Assembly: GCF_014651855.1 (NCBI RefSeq)
Contig: NZ_BMXR01000007.1
Span: 221,667 to 285,666 of the forward strand
Direction of reading: 5' to 3'
DNA length: 64,000 bases
Source: Saccharospirillum salsuginis
GTDB lineage: Bacteria > Pseudomonadota > Gammaproteobacteria > Pseudomonadales > Natronospirillaceae
Part shown: positions 25,369 through 33,381 of the stretch, piece by piece
How the letters are laid out: every line of letters starts with the position of its first letter
Position numbering within the stretch: position 1 is the first letter of the stretch
The notes under the pieces: generated by a model
Databases searched by the model: none
Told to the model about the DNA's origin: nothing
The model's input: the letters and a program-made list of their open reading frames with translations, nothing else
Translations under genes and position numbers: made by a program

Positions 25369-25580
25369 ACGTGCGTACTCTTCTTCGACAGCCAGAACTC
25401 ATACTCCTCCTGCCCCAGGGCCCGTGCCTCGTCCTCCAGCATCACCGGAATCCCGTCGCGGATGGGGTAGGCCAGTTTGGCGGCGGTGGAGATCAGTTCA
25501 TTTTTCTCGCGGTCGATCTGCAGCGGTGCCTTGGTGACCGGGCAGACCAGGATGTTGAGCAGTTGTTTATCGATCATCAT
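25365..25580 (-). CDS. Trm112 family protein (YcaR-like)
   Basis: A 71-residue protein starting [20 protein letters not shown], with the short zinc-ribbon-like Trm112 fold ([20 protein letters not shown]). Only one of the usual metal-binding Cys residues is kept, as in many bacterial members. Bacterial homologues are small accessory proteins often found near lpxK-kdsB. The first of two adjacent ATG codons (25580) is used. It overlaps the end of yidD by 14 bases. The last codons run into a half REP. Confidence 0.85.
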   Translation of the reverse strand: MMIDKQLLNILVCPVTKAPLQIDREKNELISTAAKLAYPIRDGIPVMLEDEARALGQEEYEFWLSKKSTHV

Positions 25581-25857
25581 GACGACAGTCCTCGTTGCTG
25601 TCTGAATCTTCAGTGCTGTCTGTATCGTTGTATTCGGGCAGTGGCACGCCGGGTACCGGGTCGATGCCGCCTTCGCAGCCCGGGTGGCACCGGGCGATGC
25701 GTTTAATCGCCAACCAGCCGCCTTTGATGGCGCCATGGTGTTTGAGCGCGATCATGGCGTATTCCGAGCAGGTCGGGTAGTAGCGGCAGCGCGGGCCCAA
25801 CAGCGGGCTGATGAGCCAGCGGTAGAGTTGGACCAGGGCGATCAGGGGGTATTTCAT
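25567..25857 (-). CDS. yidD: Membrane protein insertion efficiency factor YidD
   Basis: A 96-residue YidD: amphipathic start [20 protein letters not shown], then [14 protein letters not shown] with its conserved Cys, and [24 protein letters not shown]. It helps YidC insert inner-membrane proteins. The start at 25857 is chosen by family alignment. Normally it lies between rnpA and yidC near oriC, but here it sits with a Trm112-like gene. The acidic tail [11 protein letters not shown] is an unusual extension. Confidence 0.9.
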   Translation of the reverse strand: MKYPLIALVQLYRWLISPLLGPRCRYYPTCSEYAMIALKHHGAIKGGWLAIKRIARCHPGCEGGIDPVPGVPLPEYNDTDSTEDSDSNEDCRHDDR

Positions 25858-25876
25858 CGTTCGAGTGCCCATGTTT

Positions 25877-25910
25877 GTTGGATTACGGCCTTCGGCCTAA
25901 TCCAACCTAC
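25877..25910. repeat. GTTGGATTA palindromic repeat, copy 1
   Basis: A hairpin with arms GTTGGATTACGGCC / GGCCTAATCCAAC around TTC, ending CCTAC. A second copy lies at 27663-27694. This palindrome type is common in intergenic regions of gammaproteobacteria. Confidence 0.85.
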
Positions 25911-25953
25911 GTGCTGCAGTGGCTGCATTGAACTCGTGGTTCGGATGCCCAAT

Positions 25954-27342
25954 TTACCCTTCCCGCGACCAACGTGTTCCTTCCCTTGTATCCTGAATCA
26001 CCACTCCTTTTTCCTTCAATTCGTCCCGAATCGCATCCGCACGGGCAAAGTCTTTGGCTTTCTTGGCATCCTGCCGTGCTTGAATCAGCGCTTCAATCTC
26101 GTCCTCGGTCAGGCCGCCTTCGCCGCCATCTCCCTTGAACCAGCTTTCCGGGTCTTCCTGCAGCAACCCGAGCACGCCGCAAACACTGATGATCTCACCC
26201 TTGATGCGCGCGCGTTCGGCTTTGTCTTCGGTCTTGAAGAATCGACCGGACGCTTCGTGCAGCGCGGCCAGCGCCTTGGGCGTATTCAGGTCGTCGAGCA
26301 GCGCCTGGATGGCCTCGAGGGACAGCAGGTCGGCTGGCATATCCGGCTCCAGGTCTTCGCTGTCGCGCAGAACAGTGTAGAGCCGGTCGAGCGTCTGACG
26401 GCTCTGGTGAATCAGCTGTTCGGACCAGTTCAGGTTGGACCGGTAGTGGGCCGAGAGCAGCGCCAGGCGCACCAGTTCGCCCGGGAAAGCATCCAGAACG
26501 TCGCGCAGCAGCGTGAAATTGCCCAATGATTTGGACATTTTCTCGCCTTCGACGTCGAGCATGGCGTTGTGCACCCAGTACCGGGCATAACCGTGGCTGT
26601 CCGGTACGCAGCACTTGCCTTGCGCCATTTCGTTCTCATGGTGCGGGAAGACAAGATCGCTGCCGCCGCCGTGAATGTCGATGGTCTCGCCCAGGTGGTG
26701 CATGATCATCGCGGTGCACTCGATGTGCCAGCCGGGGCGGCCTCGCCCCCAGGGGCTGTCCCAGCCGGGCAGGTCGTCGCTGGAGGGTTTCCAGAGTACG
26801 AAGTCCATCGGGTTGCGTTTGTAGTCGGCGACTTCAACGCGGGCGCCGGCGAGCATGTCGTCCAGGTTGCGGTGCGACAGGCGGCCGTAGTCGTCCATGG
26901 ATTCGACGGCGAACAGAACATGCCCTTCGGATTCGTAGGCATGGCCGCGCTCGATCAACCGCTGGATGATGTCGATGATCTGCGGGATGTGTTCGGTGGC
27001 CTTGGGTTGCAGCGTGGGGACCTGGTTGCCCAGGCGCTGCATGTCGTCGGCATAGGCTTCGGTAAACCGCTCGGCATACTGTTTGATGTCGACGCCTTCT
27101 TCTTTGGCGGAAGCGTTGATTTTGTCGTCCACGTCGGTGATGTTTCGGGCGAAGATGACGTTGGGGTAGAGCTTCTGCAACAGGCGGTTCAACAGGTCGA
27201 AGACGACGGCGGAGCGGCCGTTGCCGACATGGACGTAGTTGTAGACGGTCGGACCACAGGCGTAGAAGGTGACTCTGTTCGGATCTTGAGGTTCAAAGAC
27301 TTCTTTCTTTCCGGACAGGGTATTGTAGAGATAAAGCGTCAT
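25954..27342 (-). CDS. cysS: Cysteinyl-tRNA synthetase
   Basis: A 462-residue class I synthetase. It shows the HIGH-type motif YACGPTVYNYVHVGNGRS, the zinc ligands (Cys in FYACGPTVYNY, then GWHIECTAMIMHHLG and the HHENEMAQGKC segment), and the KMSKSLGNF signature (residues about 268-276). It charges tRNA-Cys in the cytoplasm. The start MTLYLYNTLSGKKE is the family norm. It is monocistronic and preceded by a 558-bp repeat-rich gap. Confidence 0.97.
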   Translation of the reverse strand: MTLYLYNTLSGKKEVFEPQDPNRVTFYACGPTVYNYVHVGNGRSAVVFDLLNRLLQKLYPNVIFARNITDVDDKINASAKEEGVDIKQYAERFTEAYADDMQRLGNQVPTLQPKATEHIPQIIDIIQRLIERGHAYESEGHVLFAVESMDDYGRLSHRNLDDMLAGARVEVADYKRNPMDFVLWKPSSDDLPGWDSPWGRGRPGWHIECTAMIMHHLGETIDIHGGGSDLVFPHHENEMAQGKCCVPDSHGYARYWVHNAMLDVEGEKMSKSLGNFTLLRDVLDAFPGELVRLALLSAHYRSNLNWSEQLIHQSRQTLDRLYTVLRDSEDLEPDMPADLLSLEAIQALLDDLNTPKALAALHEASGRFFKTEDKAERARIKGEIISVCGVLGLLQEDPESWFKGDGGEGGLTEDEIEALIQARQDAKKAKDFARADAIRDELKEKGVVIQDTREGTRWSREG

Positions 27343-27410
27343 TCTATGGTTCCGACGGTTGGGTTGGTTACTGTGGTTTGTTGGGGTGGTGGTTGAACCC
27401 GCGCCCGCTA

Positions 27411-27503
27411 CAGGGGGTGCTCATTCGGGGTCGCCGTGAATACGTCCATGTAGGCTTGGCCTCGGCATCCATGCCTCAGACACCCCCGACTGAGCACCCC
27501 CTG
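27411..27503. repeat. Long hairpin element A (variable arms, conserved core)
   Basis: The outer arms CAGGGGGTGCTCA and TGAGCACCCCCTG are perfect complements, followed after one mismatch by TCGGGG/CCCCGA. The core (GGTCGCCGTGAATAC, TCCATGTAGGCTTGG, CATCCATGCC) is the reverse complement of the core in elements B and C. Confidence 0.85.
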
Positions 27504-27540
27504 CATCGGTCGCTAGCCCTACCGGCCATGACCGTATGCT

Positions 27541-27556
27541 AACAAACATGTTTGTT
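27541..27556. promoter_or_regulatory. 16-bp perfect palindrome of unknown role
   Basis: AACAAACATGTTTGTT could be a dimeric regulator site. It is about 200 bp upstream of cysS and not next to any other start codon, so its target is unknown. Confidence 0.35.
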
Positions 27557-27662
27557 GCATATATCTCAAGTTTCTTAGGTCGGATCGATCCAACGGTTTG
27601 GTAACCGCAGGCGTAATCCAGCATTCGATATTGTGGCTCTCAAACCTAAGCGGGTTGATCTT

Positions 27663-27694
27663 GTTGGATTACGCCTTCGGCTAATCCAACCTAC
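27663..27694. repeat. GTTGGATTA palindromic repeat, copy 2
   Basis: Arms GTTGGATTACGCC / GGCTAATCCAAC around a TTC loop, the same family as 25877-25910. Confidence 0.85.
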
Positions 27695-27730
27695 CTACTA
27701 TCCACTATGTCCACTTAGGCTAGCGCAGGG

Positions 27731-27827
27731 GGCCGGGTAGACCCAGCCAGGGATGTCGGCAGCATGGATGCTGCCGCCAAGCCCCCATGGATGGGTTCAC
27801 GGCGACCCTGGATGGGTCTACCCGGCC
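27731..27827. repeat. Long hairpin element B
   Basis: Arms GGCCGGGTAGACCCA and TGGGTCTACCCGGCC pair perfectly. After one mismatch CCAGGG pairs with CCCTGG. The core contains the inner hairpin GGCAGCATGGATGCTGCC and the CCATGGATGG block shared with element C. Confidence 0.88.
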
Positions 27828-27900
27828 GCCTGTGCGGGTTTTGGCACAATAGTGTACTTAGTCAATGTAACCCTAAGTCTACCATTCGCAGGACGAGCGG

Positions 27901-28755
27901 TCATGGCCGGTGTTCGGCGATGGCGCCTTTCATGACCCCTTCGTAGGCTTTGACGGTCCAGCGGTCGTTCGGGTATTCGCGTCCGAGTTCGGTGGCGATG
28001 TAATGGGCGATAAGTTCGACCGTGGTGTCCGTGTCTAACGTGCAGGTGTGGTCTTCGGGCAGCCAGACGTCGAAGCGGCCTTGTTCGGCGTCGTAGCCGA
28101 CGTGCGTGAGGCCGGGCAGGTCGCTGTCCTGAAGGTCTTCGCGGGTGATGAGGTAGATGTCCTGGAAACGGGCGGCCCAGTCGCGTTCGATGTCGTGGTC
28201 GCGGGTGCCGTTGCGACGAATGTCGATCCGGGAGCGGTGGCCGTGGCAAATGCGTTGGCAGTCGCCCTGGTGTTTTTTCAGGCCGTGGGAGTAGTGGTAG
28301 AACGCCGTGTCGATCTCCTCCACACGGAGGTTCAGGCGAACCCGGGTGACGTTGTCGGGGACGAGGGTGTTGAGGTGCGCTTCGAGCATCGGCGCGACGC
28401 TGTCGATGCTGATGTCGTCGGTCTCGACCAGGAAAACGGCTTCGCGCGGGCTTTGGTAACGGAAGTGGACACGGTCATTCACGACGTATTCGGCGTGGAT
28501 GCGTTCCCGGTTGTCGGGCTCCTCGATCGTCAGGCCCGGCAGGTTGGCGGGCAGGACGAGGGTGTGGTCCATGCCGGAGTCGAGGGCCTGTTTGAGCAGT
28601 TTTTTGACATGGCCGAAGTCGAAGACCATGCCTTCGTCGTTGAGGTCGCCATCGAGTTCGACATCGACGATCCAGCTTTCCCCGACGACACCGCGTTTGG
28701 GGTGGAAGTAGCTGAAGTCGAGGACGGTGAGGTGGTCGACAAAAAGGCGGCTCAT
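27901..28755 (-). CDS. Tandem-domain 6-carboxytetrahydropterin synthase/PTPS-like protein
   Basis: A 284-residue protein with two T-fold (PTPS/QueD) modules. The first (residues 1 to about 130) keeps DEGMVFDFGHVKKLLK and MDHTLVLP but lacks the zinc His triad. The second (about 165-284) has YSHGLKKHQGDCQRICHGH, which supplies zinc ligands and the catalytic Cys, and ends with VKAYEGVMKGA carrying the pterin-binding Glu. QueD makes 6-carboxytetrahydropterin for queuosine; PTPS makes a tetrahydropterin. The start is set at MSRLFVDHL (28755). It is monocistronic with REP units upstream. Which reaction it performs cannot be decided here. Confidence 0.75.
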   Translation of the reverse strand: MSRLFVDHLTVLDFSYFHPKRGVVGESWIVDVELDGDLNDEGMVFDFGHVKKLLKQALDSGMDHTLVLPANLPGLTIEEPDNRERIHAEYVVNDRVHFRYQSPREAVFLVETDDISIDSVAPMLEAHLNTLVPDNVTRVRLNLRVEEIDTAFYHYSHGLKKHQGDCQRICHGHRSRIDIRRNGTRDHDIERDWAARFQDIYLITREDLQDSDLPGLTHVGYDAEQGRFDVWLPEDHTCTLDTDTTVELIAHYIATELGREYPNDRWTVKAYEGVMKGAIAEHRP

Positions 28756-28825
28756 AGTGGGTCCGGTGTTGAATTGGGCGTGAATTTTAGCAGGTTGGTA
28801 GAGGGTATGGCACCTGGTTGGCTTT

Positions 28826-28969
28826 GTAGGAGCGTACGCCGTGCGCGACATGGAGCCGGTGGAACCTTGTTAATGTCGCGCACGGAGTGCGCTCCTACGG
28901 GGAGAGTATGGCGCGCGCTGTTGCAGGGAGAGCCTGGCTTTGGTTGTCGCGCACGGCGTGCGCTCCTAC
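28826..28969. repeat. REP cluster (three copies)
   Basis: Units at 28826-28849 (GTAGGAGCGTACGCC...), 28875-28898 and 28946-28969 fill the space upstream of the QueD-like gene. Confidence 0.92.
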
Positions 28970-29000
28970 AATAAAGGGGCACCCCCACCAGGACGCCGCC

Positions 29001-29189
29001 GTGAAAAAAGTCGACCGTTACCTGCAAGCCGGGCTGAAGGCGCGTGAGATGCGCAAGAGCCTGGGCTATTCCTACCTGGCGGCGGAAGAGATCATCCGCT
29101 CGATGCGGGCTCTGCGCGAGGCCTTGCCGAAGCCGGATGCGAAGTCGAAATCCCTGCCTAGTCCTCCTTTGGAGGACCCTGATAGCTGA
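29001..29189 (+). CDS. Possible small protein overlapping the 3' end of greB
   Basis: A GTG-started 62-residue frame (VKKVDRYLQAGLKARE..., charged and helical) follows the REP cluster and overlaps the end of greB by 32 bases on the opposite strand. An AGGA lies about ten bases upstream. I recognise no family. It may be spurious. Confidence 0.3.
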   Translation: MKKVDRYLQAGLKAREMRKSLGYSYLAAEEIIRSMRALREALPKPDAKSKSLPSPPLEDPDS

Positions 29190-29673
29190 TATCGGTGATC
29201 CAGTATTCGGTCTCGCCCTTGGGCGTTCGGACGACGATTTCGTCGTCGACCTGCTTTTTCAGCAGTGCCCGGGCCATGGGTGAGTCGATGCTGATGTAGC
29301 GTTTGTCGGCGTCGAATTCGTCGGGGCCGACCAGGCGCAACACCTGCGGGGTCTCGTCTTCGTCGACGATGCGGACCCAGGCGCCGAAGAAGACGCGGTC
29401 GGCGTTGTCCGGCAGGCTGTCGACCACTTTCAGCGATTCCAGTCGTTTGCTCAAAAACCGCACCCGGCGGTCGATTTCGCGCAGGCGCTTCTTGCCGTAG
29501 ATGTACTCGGCGTTCTCGGAGCGGTCGCCCTGTTTGGCGGCGTCGGAGACTTCCTGGGTGACCAGCGGGCGTTCCACTTTCCACAGTTGATGCAGTTCCT
29601 CGCGCAGTCGGGCTTCGCCTTCGGGCGTGATGTAGGGGCTGCTGCGGGGACGGGGTGGTCGATATCGGCTCAT
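29158..29673 (-). CDS. greB: Transcription elongation factor GreB
   Basis: A 171-residue GreB: an N-terminal coiled-coil with EARLREELHQLWKVERP and GDRSENAEYIYGKKRLREIDRRV, whose acidic tip inserts into the RNA polymerase secondary channel, then the FKBP-like C-terminal domain ending in VRTPKGETEYWITDISY. It stimulates cleavage of backtracked RNA. The start MSRYRPPR (29673) overlaps the mnmC stop (ATGA at 29670-29673), so it is the last gene of a three-gene unit. Confidence 0.95.
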   Translation of the reverse strand: MSRYRPPRPRSSPYITPEGEARLREELHQLWKVERPLVTQEVSDAAKQGDRSENAEYIYGKKRLREIDRRVRFLSKRLESLKVVDSLPDNADRVFFGAWVRIVDEDETPQVLRLVGPDEFDADKRYISIDSPMARALLKKQVDDEIVVRTPKGETEYWITDISYQGPPKED

Positions 29674-31631
29674 CGTTTGCCTCGAATCATCGATCGGATC
29701 GCAAAGCGATTGGGGTTCAGGTGGTTGGCCAGGCTGTGCGGTACCGGCATGGGTTCGCCGTTCAGCCAGGCGGCCAGCAGTTTGGCGGTCAAGGGTACGG
29801 AACACAGGCCCTTGGATCCATGGCCGATGTTGATCCAGAGCCCGTTGTGCCAGGGAGGTGGCGGCAATCGCCGGGTCAGTCGTTTTTGCAGCGGGACGCG
29901 GTATAGGGCGTCGAACGCCTCCGCGTCGAGCAGGGGGCCGACCATGGGCAGGTAGTCCGGTGAAGCGCAGCGGACGCCGGCGCGGGCCCCGGTCACGGTC
30001 TCAAAGGGGCCTATGACACCGGGCAGGCGGTCCTGCAGAGCGTTGAGGTTGTCCGCGTCGTCTTCCGGCCGGGTCTCGGTGCCGGTGTCTTTCAGGTGGA
30101 AGGTGGCACCGAGACAGTGCTGGCCGTCGTGCGCCGGGACCAGGTAGCGGTCGGAACACAGAACGGTTTTCAGGTCGCTGACGGCGCCCTGGCTTGAGAT
30201 CCGGGTGACCTGGCCGGCGATCGGGCGGACCGGCAGGTAGGCGCTGGCCGGCAGTCGAGCGCTTTCCCAGGCCGTGGCCAGGATGACGGTCGGGCTGTCG
30301 AATGTAATGGAGCCCCGATGGGTATCGCAGGTCAGTTGCCATCCCGTGGTGGTCTGTAACAGACCGGTAAGTCGATGACCGGTCAACACGCGGATGTTGG
30401 GGTGGTCAAGCCGGTCCGCGACCAGATCGGCCGGGCTGACCCAGCCGCCGCCGGAAAAATACAGCGCCTGCGCACCCAGCCGGACGCCGGCCCGTGTTTC
30501 GGCGGTTTCCGTGTCGATGAGGGACACCAGGCTGTCCGGAAAGGGGTTGTGCGCCTGAAAGCGGTCGAAGCGAGCGGCTTCCTTGGTACCCTGATTCAGT
30601 TGCAGCAACCCGCAGGTTTGATGCGCCACGTGCTCGGGCAGGCGGGCCAGTCGCGCCTGGGCCAGTTCCAGCGCCTGGGCATAGAAGCGATTGCTGGCGG
30701 AGTCGTCATGGGACAGACGGGCGTAGACCGCTCCCTGGGCGTTGCCGGAGGCGCCGGCGGCCGGGGATTCGGCCTGTTCCAGGACGGTCACGGTCCAGCC
30801 GCGCCGGGCCAGTTCCCAAGCCGTGTGCGCCCCGGCGAGCCCCGCACCGACGACTACAACTTCGCGTCGTGTTCCAGGTTCCGGCCAGGCCCATTCGTTG
30901 CGTGGCCACAGGCCCGGTTGAGGCGGCCCGCAGCGGCCGGTAAACCGAGCCTGCACCATGTTGCGCTTGCGGCCGTAGCCTTTCACCCGTTCCACCTCGA
31001 AACCGGCCCCGGCCAGGCCTTCGCGCACGACTCGGGCCGACGTGAAGGTGGCCGCTGTGGCGCCGGGCTTGCTGAGCCGGGCCATGGCCTCGAACACAGG
31101 GGGTTGCCAGAGTTCCGGGTTTTTCGAAGGGGCGAAGCCGTCCAGAAACCAGGCGTTCACGTGGGCGTTCAGGTCGGCCAGGGTGTCGTTGGCATCGCCG
31201 AACAGCAGCAACAGATCGACCCGGTCGTCCAGTTCGACGCAGTGGTGGCCTTCGAATCGATGCGGGTAACGTTCAACCAGTCGCGCCAGCAGCGGTGACA
31301 GTTCCGGCCAGTGATCGAGACTGGTGCCGATTTCCTCGCGGCTGAGCGGGTATCGCTCGGTGCTGACGAAGACCAGACGGGCGGATGCCGGCGCGCACTC
31401 GCGAAACCGTTGCCAGGTCGCCAGACAGTTCAGGCCGGTACCGAACCCGGTTTCGACGATGGTGAACACTTCGCCTGGCCGCATGGCGCGAAAACGCTCG
31501 GTCAGCCGGTTGTGGTCCAGGAACACAAAGCGACTTTCCGCCAGGCCGTCATCGCGGGAGAAATAGACGTCGTCGTATCGGGCCGAGCGGGGTGTGCCGT
31601 CCGGCGTCAGTTCCAGTTCGGGCGTGTCCAT
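29670..31631 (-). CDS. mnmC: Bifunctional tRNA mnm5s2U34 modification enzyme MnmC
   Basis: A 653-residue fusion. The N-terminal methyltransferase (residues about 1-245) has the SAM motif IVETGFGTGLNC and WFLDGFAPSKNPELW. The C-terminal FAD oxidase (about 255-653) begins VVVVGAGLAGAHTAWELARR and has GASGNAQGAVYARLS. Together they convert cmnm5s2U34 to mnm5s2U34 in tRNAs. The start MDTPELELTPDG (31631) overlaps the upstream gene stop by one base. Confidence 0.95.
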   Translation of the reverse strand: MDTPELELTPDGTPRSARYDDVYFSRDDGLAESRFVFLDHNRLTERFRAMRPGEVFTIVETGFGTGLNCLATWQRFRECAPASARLVFVSTERYPLSREEIGTSLDHWPELSPLLARLVERYPHRFEGHHCVELDDRVDLLLLFGDANDTLADLNAHVNAWFLDGFAPSKNPELWQPPVFEAMARLSKPGATAATFTSARVVREGLAGAGFEVERVKGYGRKRNMVQARFTGRCGPPQPGLWPRNEWAWPEPGTRREVVVVGAGLAGAHTAWELARRGWTVTVLEQAESPAAGASGNAQGAVYARLSHDDSASNRFYAQALELAQARLARLPEHVAHQTCGLLQLNQGTKEAARFDRFQAHNPFPDSLVSLIDTETAETRAGVRLGAQALYFSGGGWVSPADLVADRLDHPNIRVLTGHRLTGLLQTTTGWQLTCDTHRGSITFDSPTVILATAWESARLPASAYLPVRPIAGQVTRISSQGAVSDLKTVLCSDRYLVPAHDGQHCLGATFHLKDTGTETRPEDDADNLNALQDRLPGVIGPFETVTGARAGVRCASPDYLPMVGPLLDAEAFDALYRVPLQKRLTRRLPPPPWHNGLWINIGHGSKGLCSVPLTAKLLAAWLNGEPMPVPHSLANHLNPNRFAIRSMIRGKR

Positions 31632-31981
31632 CAGTGGGTTGTGGGCAGGTCCAGCAGGTGGTTGAGCCAGGTTTCGAACAATTGTTTGGGCAGGACCACA
31701 TCGCCCAGCGAAAAGCGATTCAGCTCTTCCAGGGTGTACTGGGTGGCGAGGTAGAGTTCCCACTGCACAACGACATCGTCGGCGATGTCGAGAGCCTGTT
31801 CGGGCGTCGCGGGCAGTTCGTTGTCCGGTTCGCGGTCATAGTGTTCGGCGAAGCGGGCGCACCACTCGACGATCTGGAAGTGACTGAATCGGGACATGGA
31901 ACCCAGCAAGCCCTGACTCAGCAGATCCGCCAGATTGGACAGGGTGTAGGCTTTATCGATGGGTTCGTTGGACCAGGCCAT
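31631..31981 (-). CDS. Conserved hypothetical protein upstream of mnmC
   Basis: A 116-residue acidic, soluble, mostly helical protein (MAWSNEPIDKAYTLSNLADLL...) ending LFETWLNHLLDLPTTH. I recognise no named family. It is translationally coupled to mnmC (TGATG), which argues that it is real. An earlier start at 32017 would put the frame into the upstream spacer. Confidence 0.7.
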   Translation of the reverse strand: MAWSNEPIDKAYTLSNLADLLSQGLLGSMSRFSHFQIVEWCARFAEHYDREPDNELPATPEQALDIADDVVVQWELYLATQYTLEELNRFSLGDVVLPKQLFETWLNHLLDLPTTH

Positions 31982-32033
31982 GGTGTCATCCGTTGAATTT
32001 TCGACGGAGTTTATCACGCGGGGAGGACCGGGG

Positions 32034-32120
32034 TGTAGGAGCCATGATCCGGACCGGCGCTGTGCGCGACATGAGGGTGGAGGCGTTGTCCCAATTGTCG
32101 CGCACGGCGTGCGCTCCTAC
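32034..32120. repeat. REP pair with one long-loop variant
   Basis: 32034-32070 is a 37-bp variant (GTAGGAGCCATGATCC...GCGCGAC) that closely matches the reverse complement of 25308-25344. 32097-32120 is a standard inverted REP. Confidence 0.88.
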
Positions 32121-32125
32121 CCATT

Positions 32126-32803
32126 TTATGCCCAGCTGTCGCGACGCTTGGAGCGCATTCTCGGCAGCAGCAGACCCAGGATGGTGCCCAGGACGATCAG
32201 TCCGCCACCGGCCATCAGCATGCGGCTTTCCCGGCTTTCCTGGAGGTTGCTGAGTTTGGATTGGGCCAGGTCGAGGTCGTTTTTCAGGCTGGCGTTTTCC
32301 TGCGCCAGTTCCTGGTTGTGCTGGTCCAGTTGAATGGCGTTTTCACTGACCTGTTTGATGCTTTGCAGTTCGTCGCTCAGGCGGGCGTTTTCCGAACGCA
32401 GGGTTTCCAGTTCCCCGTTTACATCGCCCTTGTCGGCGAGTAGATCCTTGTATTTGGTGTCCAGCTCTTCGAGTTGGCGCTGGAGCTCGTCCCGTTCGGC
32501 CTGCACATTGGCGATGCGGATTTCGGAGGTGGGTTCGTCCTGCAGGAAGCGTTCGGGAACCCAGCCTTCGATGCCTTCTTCGGTGCGAACGTGCAGGTAG
32601 CCGTTGTTCGGCTCATCCTCCAGCGTTTCCATGCGGGTGCCGGAAGGAATGGTTTTCAGAATGCGGAACTGATCGCCCGCTCCGGTTCGAACGTTGACCC
32701 AGAGTTCATCGCTGAGCCAGTAGGTGGCGCTGAATGCGGAGCCGCTGATCAGGGCCGTTGCGATCAAGCCAAGAATCGGTTTCAGGAAGGTGGAGCGTGT
32801 CAT
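32126..32803 (-). CDS. SH3-domain membrane-anchored protein (YgiM/TIGR04211-like)
   Basis: A 225-residue protein with a signal peptide (residues 1-25, ending SGSAFSA), a bacterial SH3 domain (about 27-92, WVNVRTGAGDQFRILKTIPSG and GWVPERFLQ), a long coiled coil (about 97-195) and a C-terminal membrane helix (LMAGGGLIVLGTILGLLLP) with a basic tail. The layout matches YgiM, a periplasmic protein anchored at its C-terminus. Its function is poorly known, with a cell-wall association assumed from the SH3 domain. Confidence 0.85.
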   Translation of the reverse strand: MTRSTFLKPILGLIATALISGSAFSATYWLSDELWVNVRTGAGDQFRILKTIPSGTRMETLEDEPNNGYLHVRTEEGIEGWVPERFLQDEPTSEIRIANVQAERDELQRQLEELDTKYKDLLADKGDVNGELETLRSENARLSDELQSIKQVSENAIQLDQHNQELAQENASLKNDLDLAQSKLSNLQESRESRMLMAGGGLIVLGTILGLLLPRMRSKRRDSWA

Positions 32804-32988
32804 TGCGTTGAATTCTCGTCGATTTTCAGGTGCCCGGGCGGGGCCTTGGGTTTTTGGAATCGTGTCTGCGCCGGGGTCGTGGCTATTGTTTAGCCAAGCG
32901 TTAAGTGTAAAGGCTTTGATAGCGTAAGTTCAGAGGCGCAGTTCACCTTTTACATGGTCTTTAATCCCCTCTCCCAGAGGGAGAACCT

Positions 32989-33288
32989 CTAAGGCAATAC
33001 CTTTTTAAACGGCTTCACAGTCACACCACGATACACCCCGGCCGCCACATAGGGGTCTTCATCGGCCCATTGTTGTGCCGCTTCCTGCGATGCGAATTCG
33101 GCGATCACGATCGAGCCGGTGAACCCCGCGTCACCCGGGTTTTCGGCATCCACGGCGGGGTTGGGGCCGGCGAGCAGCAGGCGGCCTTCGTCTTTCAGAG
33201 CCTCCAGTCGGGCGAGGTGCTCCGGGCGGGCTTTCTGGCGCAACGGCAAGCTGTCCTGCACGTCTTCGGAAACAATGCTGTACCACAT
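32989..33288 (-). CDS. yciI: YciI-family protein
   Basis: A 99-residue alpha/beta-barrel-fold YciI protein: [60 protein letters not shown]. The family has a conserved His and Asp (here RPEHLARL and the ADEDPY segment) and is suspected to be enzymatic. It lies divergent from the PHP gene, a common arrangement in related genomes. Confidence 0.9.
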   Translation of the reverse strand: MWYSIVSEDVQDSLPLRQKARPEHLARLEALKDEGRLLLAGPNPAVDAENPGDAGFTGSIVIAEFASQEAAQQWADEDPYVAAGVYRGVTVKPFKKVLP

Positions 33289-33381
33289 GGTTGTTCAATC
33301 CTCGGTGACTCGATGAATGATGTCCGTTGAAGGAGCTGGCATAATACGGGAAGCGCAAATTCTACAGCAACAGGCTTCTGA

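Larger units (their letters stand above)
27343..27900. other. 558-bp intergenic region made of repeats
   Basis: No gene is supported here. It holds hairpin element A (27411-27503), a 16-bp palindrome (27541-27556), a GTTGGATTA palindrome (27663-27694), and hairpin element B (27731-27827). A possible decayed GTTGGATTA copy is at 27575-27625. The cysS promoter should lie within 27343-27450 on the minus strand, but I see no clear -35/-10 pair. Confidence 0.7.
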
